The translations under genes were made by a program, and so were the position numbers. 64,000 nucleotides of DNA from Rhodopirellula sp. (GTDB taxonomy: Bacteria > Planctomycetota > Planctomycetia > Pirellulales > Pirellulaceae): positions 1 to 64,000 of the forward strand of contig NZGD01000127.1 in assembly GCA_002690925.1 (NCBI GenBank), read 5' to 3'. Position 1 is the first letter of the stretch, and the number at the start of each line of letters is the position of its first letter. The notes under the pieces were generated by a model that was not told the DNA's origin, searched no databases, and was given only the letters and a program-made list of their open reading frames with translations. Positions 33,782 to 43,005 of the stretch are shown here, in pieces.

Positions 33782-35716
33782 TCACGGTTTCTTGCTTTTT
33801 GTTGTGCGCTGTTTCCGGGCCTTGCCTTTTGCACCCTTGGGTGGATAGGGGATCCCGTTGATGTAGTTCAGCCGATCATCGACATCTGCTCCGTCGCTTA
33901 CCGGATTGAAATCTGAGCGTTTCACAGGATACTTGTCGTTGAAGAAATCTCTGAACCAGACAATCGAGTTCAATGCTTCGGTGGCTTCGACTGAATTCTG
34001 AGTTGTGTTGACAATCTGTATGAGTGTGGTTTGGGGATTGATCTTTCCAATTCTGCCCAGAAACTCGGCTGCTCTCATGCGAACGATCAGTGCATCGTCT
34101 TTTAGCAGAGGTTTCACATTTGCCGTTATTTCTTCGGCGTCAGCAGCAAAAGCCGTGCAGGTCATCGCAGCCCAGTAGCGTTTCATCGGGTCGCCGGAGG
34201 CTATTGCAGCCAGCAGTGCGGGTTTCGCTTGCTCAAATGGAACTAGAGAAAGATCAGCAATGTCGACGAGCTCAGCGATTTCCTGCTTGTGGTGTTGTCC
34301 AAACGCGACCGGGTTCTGCATGGCATTCTCGGCCAGATAGCTTTCCGGGTAAAAACTCAGGTCGGGTAAGCCTTTGACGGTTTGCTGAAGTCTTTCGCGA
34401 AGTTCGGCTAAAACCTTAGCGTGCTTGGGGTCATTCGCGAGATTATTGATTTGATGCGGATCTGTTTCACAATCAAATAGCATTTCTGGTGGCTTTGATT
34501 CAAAAAACTGCTTGGCTGGTCCAGTCAGTTTTCCAGCGTTGTATAAATCACGCCATTCAACGAATGCCAGGTTCTTGTATCGGTAGTTGTTGTTCAGTCC
34601 ATCCGGCAGGTACGGCTGGTAGTTGCGAATGTATTGGTATTTTCCTTTTCGGATTGAGCGAATGAAATCATACTTTTCATCAAATCGATCAGCGTAGCCG
34701 AATGACACATCTCGAGCGTTGATGGCCGATTCTGAAATGTCCTTGCCAAGGAATGCTTTGCCATCCACCTGAGATGGAACTTTGACACCCGCGAGGTGTA
34801 AGGTGGTAGGGCCAAAGTCGATAAAACTGACGAAGCCGTTCAATCGCGTGCCATTCGCCGTCGGTGCTAAATGCTTGAAGTTTTCAGGAACCCGGACGAC
34901 AAGTGGAACGTGCAGCCCGGACTCGTAGATATAGCCTTTGCTGCGAGGGAGTACGCCGCCGTGGTCACCAAAGTAAAAAATGAACGTGTCTTCCAAGACC
35001 CCATCCTCACGCAGTTGCTGAACGGTTTTTCCCACAATCGCATCGATGTCAAGCATGCGATCGTGGTAGCGGGCATGCGTGTAGCGGAACAAGGCTGTGT
35101 TGGGATGATAGTCTGCCAATTGAATACTGTTTGGATCTGTTTTTGTCTTGTCGTTTTCAAAAACTGCGCGATTGAAATGCAGGCTGCCTTCGTGTGACTG
35201 TGCATGTGATTGCATGTGGAAGAAGGGCTGGTCCTGTTGCGGACGATTTCTCCATGAAGCATTCCGAGATGAGGCATCCCAAACACCCTGGCCTTCAACT
35301 GCGTTGTAGTCCTTCTTGCTGTTGTTGGTCGTGTAGTAGCCCGCGTCTCGCAGGTAGGCAGGGAACATCCGGAGACCCTTGGGCATTGGCGCCATCGCGT
35401 ATCTGCGATGGAACTGGGTTCCGATTCTCGGGCCATAGCAGGCTGTTGCCAGTGTGGTGCGGGCAACGGAGCAGACGGGAGCATTTGAAAAAGCATTGTT
35501 GAATGTTAGGCCATGAGTGGCCATCGCCTCGATATTTGGAGCTGGTGCGCCACCTTCAAAGAAATGTTCCAAGTAATGGATTGAATTGTCTTCAGAAACA
35601 ATCCAAACGATGTTGGGCCGATCTGCAGCACTAGCGGATGAACGCTCGGCAGCTACAGAAAAAGCTAAGAGAAATAAAAGAAGCAAAGCTCGTTGAGGCA
35701 TGATCAGGTCGTTCAT
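33782..35716 (-). CDS. Exported sulfatase-like protein with CSVAR motif and HEAT-like tail
   Basis: The protein has 644 residues from ATG 35716. ATG 35701 is an alternative, and both precede the signal peptide ALLLLFLLAFSVAA. The alkaline-phosphatase-like sulfatase core is clear (NIVWIVSEDNSIHYLEHFF, FYFGDHGGVLPRSKGYIYESG, FGYADRFDEKYDF). At the formylglycine site, however, the sequence is C82-S-V-A-R rather than C-x-P/A-S-R. After residue 490 about 150 residues of helical, HEAT-like sequence and a basic tail (AKGKARKQRTTKSKK) follow. Its stop overlaps the first possible start of the three-part protein by GTGA, so the two are probably one transcript. Activity depends on whether the maturase accepts this motif. 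Confidence 0.9.
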   Translation of the reverse strand: MNDLIMPQRALLLLFLLAFSVAAERSSASAADRPNIVWIVSEDNSIHYLEHFFEGGAPAPNIEAMATHGLTFNNAFSNAPVCSVARTTLATACYGPRIGTQFHRRYAMAPMPKGLRMFPAYLRDAGYYTTNNSKKDYNAVEGQGVWDASSRNASWRNRPQQDQPFFHMQSHAQSHEGSLHFNRAVFENDKTKTDPNSIQLADYHPNTALFRYTHARYHDRMLDIDAIVGKTVQQLREDGVLEDTFIFYFGDHGGVLPRSKGYIYESGLHVPLVVRVPENFKHLAPTANGTRLNGFVSFIDFGPTTLHLAGVKVPSQVDGKAFLGKDISESAINARDVSFGYADRFDEKYDFIRSIRKGKYQYIRNYQPYLPDGLNNNYRYKNLAFVEWRDLYNAGKLTGPAKQFFESKPPEMLFDCETDPHQINNLANDPKHAKVLAELRERLQQTVKGLPDLSFYPESYLAENAMQNPVAFGQHHKQEIAELVDIADLSLVPFEQAKPALLAAIASGDPMKRYWAAMTCTAFAADAEEITANVKPLLKDDALIVRMRAAEFLGRIGKINPQTTLIQIVNTTQNSVEATEALNSIVWFRDFFNDKYPVKRSDFNPVSDGADVDDRLNYINGIPYPPKGAKGKARKQRTTKSKKP

Positions 35717-36005
35717 CAGCAAGGGATAGGTGGAGTACGGATATTGGAGATTGGCTGACGGGTATCGCCGAGACAAGTATACATTGTTGCGAACTTGGGA
35801 CCTTGGGCGTACTGTAATCCCAAGATCATGCCTGTCGCCGCCCCGAAGCTGTTGGGAAGGAATCGCTTCGTGCAATGAAAAACGCGGTCGATGCTGGATC
35901 GACCGCGAGTCATGATTCAGACGTCATTGCAAGGCACAGGAAGGTCTTGCTGGTGAAGATCATCGCGTTTTCTGAGGCGTTTGATGACCGAGGAGCCAGC
36001 AATCA

Positions 36006-37109
36006 CTAAGGCAGCAGAATGGATTTCAGCGTCATTGAGCCCTGTTCTGGTTGGATCACCACGAGCGCGTGGGTATCACTGAGCTTGTCGAGTTGAACGA
36101 CTCCGTCCAGCGTGTCGATGGTTTCGTAGCTTTGGCCTGCAACGTCACCATTGGATACACGTTCTGTAAGTGCCTTCGCGTTTTCGAGGTTTTCAGTGCT
36201 GATTTTCATGACCCCTCTGGCACTATTGGCCATCAAGATAAATGCTTTGCCGTGTTGGCTATAGACGATCATGTCGAGCGGGCGATTGCGATTGCCGAGC
36301 TCAGCGATGGTGGTACCCTGGATCTTGTTCTGGCTTGCAAGTTTGGTGATTGGGATTTTGACCAGTGGGGTACAAGTATAGCCAGCGAGCAGGCTTGGCT
36401 CACCACCGATGTTGAACGGTACAAATGTTTGGATCGGAGCATAGTTTTCCGAACGACCATGTGCGGCATGGAAAATTTCAACACGGAAACCTTCGCCGGA
36501 TTTCGTGAAGGGGAAATCGAACTCGCGGACTGAGCTAGGGGCCTCACCTGCAGCAAGTCCAGCTACCAGAATACGACCGGCTGTGTAAGCAAGGTCAGTG
36601 ATCGAGCTTGAACGAGGATTGCTTTTCCGGCGGCCACGCTGAACAACTTTGTCGTCAGGGGCATTGGGGAGAGTGACTGAGGAATTGGCGATTTTTGCAA
36701 GGTTCAAAGGCGCAACACTTCCATCCGGGCTCACACGTATGATGCCTGAATTTCCGCCTGATGTTACTGACAGAAAGGCATTGCCGGTTTCTGGGTTGAC
36801 CGCGAGGTCGGCAATGCTGACCTGATCAACGTTGAGGGCGGATTTGATTTTGCCTTCGAGGTTTCCGACATCAAACGAGTTGCCAGTTGTGCTCTCATCT
36901 TCGGTGTTAACTGCATAGATCTTCGCTGCTTGAGGATCACCAATGAAGAGGATGCCAGATGGTCCGAATGCGAGCGGGCCACTCGACTTCAGCTCAACCG
37001 TACCCTGTTTTAAACCATAAAGCTCTGCTGCGTTTACTTGCGAAAACTGCGGGCTCATGGTGACTGTGGCGAGAAGGGTGAGTGAGAGAAGTGTCAGTGT
37101 TTGACGCAT
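36006..37109 (-). CDS. Secreted propeller-like hypothetical protein
   Basis: This 367-residue protein starts at ATG 37109, chosen because AAGGAAG lies seven bases upstream and the signal peptide LTLLSLTLLATVTMS follows at once. The remainder is beta-rich with repeated strand-turn units (GPLAFGPSGILFIGDPQAAKI, DLAVNPETGNAFLSVTSGG, MIVYSQHGKAFILMAN), as in six- or seven-bladed propellers with NHL-like or SMP-like phrases. No catalytic or haem motif is present. I do not recognise a function. A surface or periplasmic binding role is inferred from the fold. It stands between two sulfatases on the same strand. Confidence 0.78.
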   Translation of the reverse strand: MRQTLTLLSLTLLATVTMSPQFSQVNAAELYGLKQGTVELKSSGPLAFGPSGILFIGDPQAAKIYAVNTEDESTTGNSFDVGNLEGKIKSALNVDQVSIADLAVNPETGNAFLSVTSGGNSGIIRVSPDGSVAPLNLAKIANSSVTLPNAPDDKVVQRGRRKSNPRSSSITDLAYTAGRILVAGLAAGEAPSSVREFDFPFTKSGEGFRVEIFHAAHGRSENYAPIQTFVPFNIGGEPSLLAGYTCTPLVKIPITKLASQNKIQGTTIAELGNRNRPLDMIVYSQHGKAFILMANSARGVMKISTENLENAKALTERVSNGDVAGQSYETIDTLDGVVQLDKLSDTHALVVIQPEQGSMTLKSILLP

Positions 37110-37477
37110 CGAATTCTTCCTTGCATAGGTAGGTTGCATTTGGGAGCACCGACGTGAGCATAAAACGATCGCTCACTCGAGCCCTCGGGATCAGGAGAGG
37201 TGCATAGTGTAGGGTTTTTTGAAACTCCTGCAATTTATTTGCATCAGGACAGTGGGCAAACCGCTCATCGAGGGTATAGAAGTGGAGTGGAAGTCGCAGG
37301 TGATGATCGAGCGTTGTCAGCAAATAAAAGGATTCTTGGTCCGATACCCCGGAATTACCCAAGACGTGCTTTTTTCGATGGCAGGCTCGTCGTGCTACGG
37401 AGACAGGCTGGAAAGCGGGAAGGTGCAGGGAAGGTGCAGGTAGTAGCGTGGTGTCCCTGCCACATTCCTCGCTACCA
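37110..37477. other. Intergenic between two minus-strand genes
   Basis: This 368-bp gap lies downstream of a cytoplasmic-type sulfatase and upstream of a secreted protein. It contains the 11-bp duplication GGGAAGGTGCA at 37417-37438. No gene or terminator was recognised. A promoter for the downstream gene is expected near 37120-37200. Confidence 0.45.
37417..37438. repeat. 11-bp perfect tandem duplication
   Basis: GGGAAGGTGCA is repeated twice without mismatch in non-coding DNA, followed by a partial GG. It belongs to the set of short tandem duplications spread through the window. Confidence 0.8.
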
Positions 37478-38887
37478 CTACATGGGCGCGATGCGAGGTG
37501 AGCCCATGTCAGTTGTCAGGACAACGTGGGCGTCAAAAGCTTCCCGGATCAATTGATTCTTGATGTTCTGATGGTCGCCGGAGTCCCACAGATTTTCAAA
37601 CTCCCATGGATCGGCAGCCAAGTCGTAGAGTTCACCGATTTGCTTGTCGTGATACATGCAGAGTTTGTATTGACGCGTGCGGAACATGGTGCCGAAGGTA
37701 CCACTTCCGCCTGTAAAATGTGGATCCAGTGCATCAAAGTACTCGGAACGCACGAATGGTCGGAGTTCGTTTGCGGGGGTTTCGCCACGCAAGATAGGCA
37801 GCAAGCTTTTGCCTTGAATCTGTTCTGGCACATTAGCGCCGGTGGCTTCCAGTAACGTCGAAGACATATCAAGTAATTCGACGAGAGCCTCGCTTCTCAA
37901 GTCCTGCTGAAAATGTCCCGGCCATGAAAAGATCAAGGGCACCCTGACGAGTCCCTCGTAAAATCTGCAGCCTTTGTACATCAGGCCATGGTCTCCCAAT
38001 GCTTCACCATGGTCACTCGTGAATAGGATGATGGTATTTTCGCGTTGCCCTGTGGCTTCCAACGCATGAAGGATACGTGCCAGTTGGTCATCGATTTGTG
38101 CGATCATGGCGTAATAAAGGGCTTGTACGCGCTGGGCATCATGTTCTTGAGGTGTTCTGAGCTCATCCTGGAAATCCAAATCTCCCAGTTTCGCTTGCTG
38201 TTCAAGATCGCTGGGGCGGAAGTGCGGTCCAGGCATGTCAGCGGGATTAAACCGATCTGCGTACACCTTGGGAGGAATGAATGGTGGGTGAGGATCGTAG
38301 ACGTTGAGATTCAGCAGCCAAGGTGATGCGTTGTTCATGCGTTCTTGAATGAAGTCGATAGCGCACTCACTTGCCCAGGTTGTTTGGTGCATCTCCGGGC
38401 ATACTCGTTCCACGCTTTCTCTCATGGCGTCAAGGTCGCCGCCCTGTGTACGTACCCACTCCGCGTAGTGGTGCCCCTCGGACCAGTCATCACGTGGTGC
38501 ATGACTGAATTGCCAGTAGTCAAAACCATCATCGATGCGAGGTTCAGTTCGATATCCGGAACTTTGAAGATGAAACTTCCCAATCATGCCACAGTGATAT
38601 CCAGCGTCGGCAATCAGTTTGGTAATGACGGGCTGATTTGCGGGAAAAGATTCATTGCCGTTTCGCGTGTTGTGCAAACGTGAGGGGTACATCCCAGTCA
38701 TGAAGCTCGAGCGACTCGGGGTACAGATTGGACTTTGGCAGTAGGCATGCGTGAAGGCAACGCCTTCGGTAACAAGGCTGTCGATCGTTGGCGTGCTGAC
38801 AAAGGGATTTCCCAATGCACCGATCGTGTCAAAACGCTGTTGGTCTGTGCAGTACCAGAGGATATTCGGGCGTTCCATCTGAGACAT
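37478..38887 (-). CDS. Sulfatase without a signal peptide
   Basis: This 469-residue sulfatase starts MSQMERPNILWYCTDQQRFD, so the catalytic domain begins directly at residue 5 and no export signal exists. Other features are CTPSR with Cys55, GKFHLQSSGYRTEP, FTSDHGEALGDHGLMYKG, EGLVRVPLIFSWPG, and a C-terminal DPWEFENLWD. The overall pattern is that of choline-sulfatase or heparan N-sulfatase-like class I enzymes. It is the only one of the seven sulfatases here predicted to stay in the cytoplasm, which suggests it acts on imported mono- or oligosaccharides. ATG 38887 and ATG 38878 are possible starts. Confidence 0.92.
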   Translation of the reverse strand: MSQMERPNILWYCTDQQRFDTIGALGNPFVSTPTIDSLVTEGVAFTHAYCQSPICTPSRSSFMTGMYPSRLHNTRNGNESFPANQPVITKLIADAGYHCGMIGKFHLQSSGYRTEPRIDDGFDYWQFSHAPRDDWSEGHHYAEWVRTQGGDLDAMRESVERVCPEMHQTTWASECAIDFIQERMNNASPWLLNLNVYDPHPPFIPPKVYADRFNPADMPGPHFRPSDLEQQAKLGDLDFQDELRTPQEHDAQRVQALYYAMIAQIDDQLARILHALEATGQRENTIILFTSDHGEALGDHGLMYKGCRFYEGLVRVPLIFSWPGHFQQDLRSEALVELLDMSSTLLEATGANVPEQIQGKSLLPILRGETPANELRPFVRSEYFDALDPHFTGGSGTFGTMFRTRQYKLCMYHDKQIGELYDLAADPWEFENLWDSGDHQNIKNQLIREAFDAHVVLTTDMGSPRIAPM

Positions 38888-39274
38888 CTCGCAAAGGGTT
38901 ACATTGGTTCAGGTTTGAATGAACTGATCAGTCGGTGACACGTGAGTTCTTACGGTACTGCGTTTCACGCTGCAGGTTCCGTTGAGATTCACTGTGAGAC
39001 CTCAGGCAGTGGACACGACGGTTTCCAGTCGAGAACTGATTCGAAAATCTTTGCCGCTGCATCTCACACGATAGGGACTTGTCGTCGGCGAGTCGGTGAA
39101 GGCTTGAAGGCCAATGGGCGCGGGCAGCGTACGCTGAGCTGATTTTGGGAGCAGCAATTCGTCGGGCCGCCGTTTCGTGAAAAGCTGGACGGCAGGCAAT
39201 CGCGCTGTAGAGGCAGGCACCTCCGATTGGTCGGGCGTCACTGGGCAAACGGTTTGAGAAGTGGGCCACAGGTA
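38888..39274. other. Intergenic between sulfatase and phosphatase genes
   Basis: This gap of about 390 bp contains overlapping short frames with no motif. No hairpin followed by a T tract was found. It should contain the promoter of the cytoplasmic sulfatase gene. Confidence 0.4.
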
Positions 39275-40564
39275 TCAGTGTTCGATCGCCGTTTCGTTCG
39301 CTGCGCGATTGTTTTGTTCGCGCAGTTGATTCATCGTTTCAATGATCGCTTGGGCTTGGCATCGAATGGCACCCTTGGCATTGTTCGCCTTCAGCGCCTC
39401 GGTTCCGCGTGCTTGATATTTGTTGACCTTCTTCCACTCCATCATCCAATTGTTTTGCTTGGATGCGTCCTTGAGTGCCTGAACGGTTGCCCCAAGTCTT
39501 TGGTACAGATCTGCTGTCGGTGTTGCGTCGTATCGCCGGTAGGGGCCTTTTCCGCCCATCACCAATGGCTCAATTGGCTCAGGTGCGCGATTGCGAAGGA
39601 GCTGAAATGAAGTCGCGACACCACAGATCAAGGTCAGCATGGTAGTCATGATCATCAGGCCCCAACTTTGCATGAGAGCAGCTATCACGGTGGTTGCAGT
39701 GCAGAGCAGGGTGACGGCAATCAAGATTGGCAATATCTGGTTTTTCGAGTTGATACCGGACTTTCCATTAGCGGATTTGCTGGTGCCGCTGGCTGATGAT
39801 GATTTGACGCGAACCACAACCACGGTCGTATTATCTGATCCACCCCGTAAATTTGCCAAGTCAACGAGTACGCGGGTGGCGAGATCTTCCGGAAGGCAGT
39901 CGATCAAGGCGCCAATTTCGTGATCATCCACGAGTCCGGTGAGCCCATCGCTGCACAATAAGAAAGCATCGCCGGCTTCGATGGGGAACGGACCTTCCAT
40001 ATCGATTTCGACTTCTGCATTCGGACCCAGAGAGCGAGTGATCACGTTTTTGGGAATGGACTTTCCCCAAATACTCGTGTCAATATGACCGCTTGCCTCC
40101 ATTTCCCAAACTAGCGAGTGGTCGAAGGTGAGTTGCTCAAAAGCTCCCTTTCTCAGGCGGTAGACTCGGGAATCACCAACATGTGCGATCAACGCTCCCT
40201 CGGGAACTAAGGCAAGGGAGCAAGCCGTTGTCCCCATATTGTGAAATTCAGGATTGTTTTGTCCACGCTGGTGAATCTCTGCATTGGCCCCCGAAACTGC
40301 ATTGAGCAATGCATCGGCTGGCTTTTCTTCGGAGTTTCGGAAGTAGTGCATCGCAATCTGTTCGGTTGCGATTTGGCTGGCCAGTTCACCGGCGGCATGG
40401 GCACCCATCCCGTCGGCAACAACAAACAGGTGCCCCCGCGTCCAAAACCGCTCCTCGGTCTTGGCAGGCAAGCTCACCATCGAATCTTGGTTGTTCGCTC
40501 GACGCATACCGACATCGGTTAGCTCAGCGAAAGCGATTCCTGAATTCCAACAATCCGACACCAA
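39275..40564 (-). CDS. Membrane-anchored PP2C-type Ser/Thr protein phosphatase
   Basis: The protein has 429 residues. Residues of about 10-255 form a PP2C/PrpC phosphatase: AELTDVGMRRANNQDS, FVVADGMGAHAAGE, GTTACSLAL, HVGDSRVYR, LLCSDGLTGLV and GGSDNTTVVVVRV, with the metal-binding Asp residues all present. Two transmembrane spans follow (ILPILIAVTLLCTATTVIAA and MIMTTMLTLICGVA, about 275-325). After them comes a soluble, helical tail of about 100 residues. The catalytic domain faces the cytoplasm. The start is TTG 40564 or GTG 40561. The first ATG (40507) would remove the beta strand before RRANNQD. It probably opposes Hanks-type kinases, but no kinase is in the window. Confidence 0.88.
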   Translation of the reverse strand: MVSDCWNSGIAFAELTDVGMRRANNQDSMVSLPAKTEERFWTRGHLFVVADGMGAHAAGELASQIATEQIAMHYFRNSEEKPADALLNAVSGANAEIHQRGQNNPEFHNMGTTACSLALVPEGALIAHVGDSRVYRLRKGAFEQLTFDHSLVWEMEASGHIDTSIWGKSIPKNVITRSLGPNAEVEIDMEGPFPIEAGDAFLLCSDGLTGLVDDHEIGALIDCLPEDLATRVLVDLANLRGGSDNTTVVVVRVKSSSASGTSKSANGKSGINSKNQILPILIAVTLLCTATTVIAALMQSWGLMIMTTMLTLICGVATSFQLLRNRAPEPIEPLVMGGKGPYRRYDATPTADLYQRLGATVQALKDASKQNNWMMEWKKVNKYQARGTEALKANNAKGAIRCQAQAIIETMNQLREQNNRAANETAIEH

Positions 40565-41487
40565 ACAAAACTCTTGCGTTGGGTGAGTAAAAAATTAAAG
40601 CAGCTCACGGGTCTAATGCGATGCTGGTGCCGCCGTGCACCCCGCTTAACCGCACGCGAGCCCAGGCCGTTGACATGAATAGTCTTAAAGTCGAGCGGGA
40701 CTCGCATGAAGGGCAGTATAGCGAGCTTGTGCCGTACTTGCGGGGGGGGGCGAGGGTGTAGTGTCTGAGATGCCGCCAGTAAATTGCTGCCAGCAGGCAA
40801 AGTCGGTTCGATCGTGCCATTTCGGCGTAAAAAAGCGGTTCAAGGAGCATGCTGGACCTGATGTCGGATCACTGACCACAGCAAGCGTACTGGGTTCATT
40901 GGTCTGAAAATGGGGCTGGTTGGCGGCCGCGTCAGTCATCAACGACACAAATTATAATACGGCTGTCTTAGAGTCGCCTGCCTTGCGGACCGTCCTCAGC
41001 TTCGTTTTAGGCGGAGAATAGGGGAATAATAGGTTTGGCATGCCAGTGGAGCCCTGAGGGATGGTTCTTTTGCCACTTGCTCGCATCGAATTGCGATGCA
41101 TCTGATTCAACTGAGCCGAGATCCTGCTGCAGGCCCAAAAGCACGCTGTGTGATCGATTTAGCTGGTTTACTGGGGTTGTTCGGGGTTAGACGCGGGTTT
41201 GCTGTGCAAGAAGCATCTTTTTCTTTCGGACTGCGATTTAGGACTTTTGGGGGAGTGCAACTGTGGGGCTTCCCTGACCGAGTCGGCTGGCAAGGGGCAA
41301 CGGGGTTGCCTTTGCACTTCACTTTAAATTGTCGGATAGCGTCGGAGCTTGAGTCGCCTGTACCATGAGGAGACGCTGTACGTTGGTCGGAGATCTGTCC
41401 GGGGGTTGGGATCACGTGTACAGAGTTGGGTATTTTGAGGAGATTCATCTGTCTGTTGCAGTTTGAGTCGGCCTCGGATGAGTATGC
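40565..41487. other. Long intergenic region with a G9 tract
   Basis: This stretch of about 920 bp lies between the divergent phosphatase and aldehyde dehydrogenase genes. Overlapping frames on the minus strand (40685-40948 and 41107-41649) lack motifs and are not called. A homopolymer of nine G residues at 40742-40750 is notable. No RNA gene or terminator was recognised. Confidence 0.5.
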
Positions 41488-43005
41488 GTGGTAGTAAGGC
41501 CTTGGCAAAAGAAATTGAACGGAACTACAAGCCCTTCGAATGATTGGGAGTCTCGACCGCTTCGGCAACGTTGCAGGTTGATCGGTAGGGTCGCTGCTGC
41601 GATTGCCGCGCGTGCGGAAGAGTTGACCGAACTGTCTTGCACTGACCAACGCGTGGATCCGGTGGAGACAATCACCGCCGAGTTGTTACCAACTTGTAGT
41701 GCCCTCCGCTTCATCGCACGTCGGGGGCACAAGGTGCTTCGGCCACGGGCTTACAATGCTTTGGGGCGACCTGCTTGGCTTTGGGGGGTTCGCAGCCGCG
41801 TTTATCGGAAACCACGGGGCAAAGTACTCGTGCTCGGGACATGGAACTACCCGATTTTCCTTCCTGGTGTTCAGACGGCTCAGGCGTTGGCCGCTGGTAA
41901 TACCGTGTTGCTGAAACCAGCAGTGGGTTGCGAACTGGTTACCTCCTGCCTGATCGACGCTTTTCATACGGCCGGTGTTCCTGAATCTGCATTGCAGATA
42001 CTGCCTTCTGAGGCGGAGTCGGCCATCCGGGCAATCGATAACGGTGTCGATCTGATCGTACTCACAGGATCGTCGGAGACCGGGCGAAAAGTACTTCGCC
42101 AAGCCGCTGAGACGGTCACACCCACCATCATGGAATTGAGTGGGTGCGATGCGGTGATTGTGCTGCCTGGGGCAGATATCGCTCGAGTAGCGGATAGCGT
42201 GGTCTTTGGTTTGAAGTTCAATGCCGGGGCCACTTGCATTGCACCTCGCCGAATCATCGCTGAACAGCGCGAGGCTGATCAATTGAAAACCGCTCTTCGC
42301 GAGCGTTTTGATCAGATAGGTTGTGCCACCGTTCATACTGCCGCTCGTCAAGAAGTTGCCAGGCGGGTCTCAGGTGCTATTGCTTCCGGTGCTGTCGATA
42401 TTTTTGGGCTATTTGACGAAACTCAACTGCTCAGCTGCGGCAAAATGCGCCCTGTATTACTGGACGGAGTAAAGGCCGGCGATCAAATTGCTGCTGCCGA
42501 TCTATTCGCACCCGTTACCAGCATCTTGCGTGTCTCCGCCATCGACGAGGCTGTGGGAATAGTGAATCAATGCGTCTATCGGTTAGCTGTGTCGATTTTT
42601 GGGCCGGGAAAAATCGCAGAGTCGCTAGCGGTGCAGCTCGATGTTGGTACCGTGTGTGTCAATGATCTCATTGTGCCCACTGCTGATCCACGTTTGCCAT
42701 TCGGTGGACGCGGCGAGAGCGGGTTCGGAGTGACGCGTGGAGAAGATGGTCTGATAGCGATGAGTGTGCCGGCAACGATCAGCCGCAGACACGGGAAATT
42801 TGCACCGCATCTGCAGCCTCGGCAATCCAAGGATGCCCAAACCTTGCTAGGGGCGCTACAACTAATACATGCAGGAACATTGATGGAACGCTTCAGCGGT
42901 CTCAAAAATATGATGATCGCTGCAAAGACTGGACGAGGCGATGGTGCGAAACGCCAAGAACAACAACCTCAAGCGAAATCGCAGGAGAAGGAAAATAACT
43001 CATGA
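41488..43005 (+). CDS. Aldehyde dehydrogenase, probably of the carotenoid pathway
   Basis: This 505-residue member of the ALDH superfamily starts at GTG 41488. An in-frame stop at 41479-41481 excludes anything further upstream. Seen are GTWNYPIFLPGVQTAQALAAGNTVLLKPA, LTGSSETGRKV, IMELSGCDAVIVLPGADI with Glu216, NAGATCIAPRR with the catalytic Cys250, and DLFAPVTSILRV. The order and residues fit an active NAD(P)-dependent enzyme. Its last bases overlap the start codon of a CrtN/CrtI-type desaturase (ATGA). Such pairs occur in the C30 carotenoid pathway, where an ALDH oxidises the terminal aldehyde (as in staphyloxanthin synthesis). That role is inferred from context. Confidence 0.88.
   Translation: MVVRPWQKKLNGTTSPSNDWESRPLRQRCRLIGRVAAAIAARAEELTELSCTDQRVDPVETITAELLPTCSALRFIARRGHKVLRPRAYNALGRPAWLWGVRSRVYRKPRGKVLVLGTWNYPIFLPGVQTAQALAAGNTVLLKPAVGCELVTSCLIDAFHTAGVPESALQILPSEAESAIRAIDNGVDLIVLTGSSETGRKVLRQAAETVTPTIMELSGCDAVIVLPGADIARVADSVVFGLKFNAGATCIAPRRIIAEQREADQLKTALRERFDQIGCATVHTAARQEVARRVSGAIASGAVDIFGLFDETQLLSCGKMRPVLLDGVKAGDQIAAADLFAPVTSILRVSAIDEAVGIVNQCVYRLAVSIFGPGKIAESLAVQLDVGTVCVNDLIVPTADPRLPFGGRGESGFGVTRGEDGLIAMSVPATISRRHGKFAPHLQPRQSKDAQTLLGALQLIHAGTLMERFSGLKNMMIAAKTGRGDGAKRQEQQPQAKSQEKENNS

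Noticed and set aside
34867..35496. Minus-strand frame of 209 codons
   Set aside because: It lies in another frame of the CSVAR sulfatase gene. The sulfatase frame carries the motifs.
40685..40948. Minus-strand frame of 87 codons upstream of the phosphatase gene
   Set aside because: Crosses the G9 tract, has no recognisable pattern, and two other frames overlap it.
41107..41649. Minus-strand open frame of 180 codons beside the ALDH gene
   Set aside because: It overlaps the ALDH coding region and its composition (many Ser, Arg, Pro) is typical of an antisense shadow. No motif.
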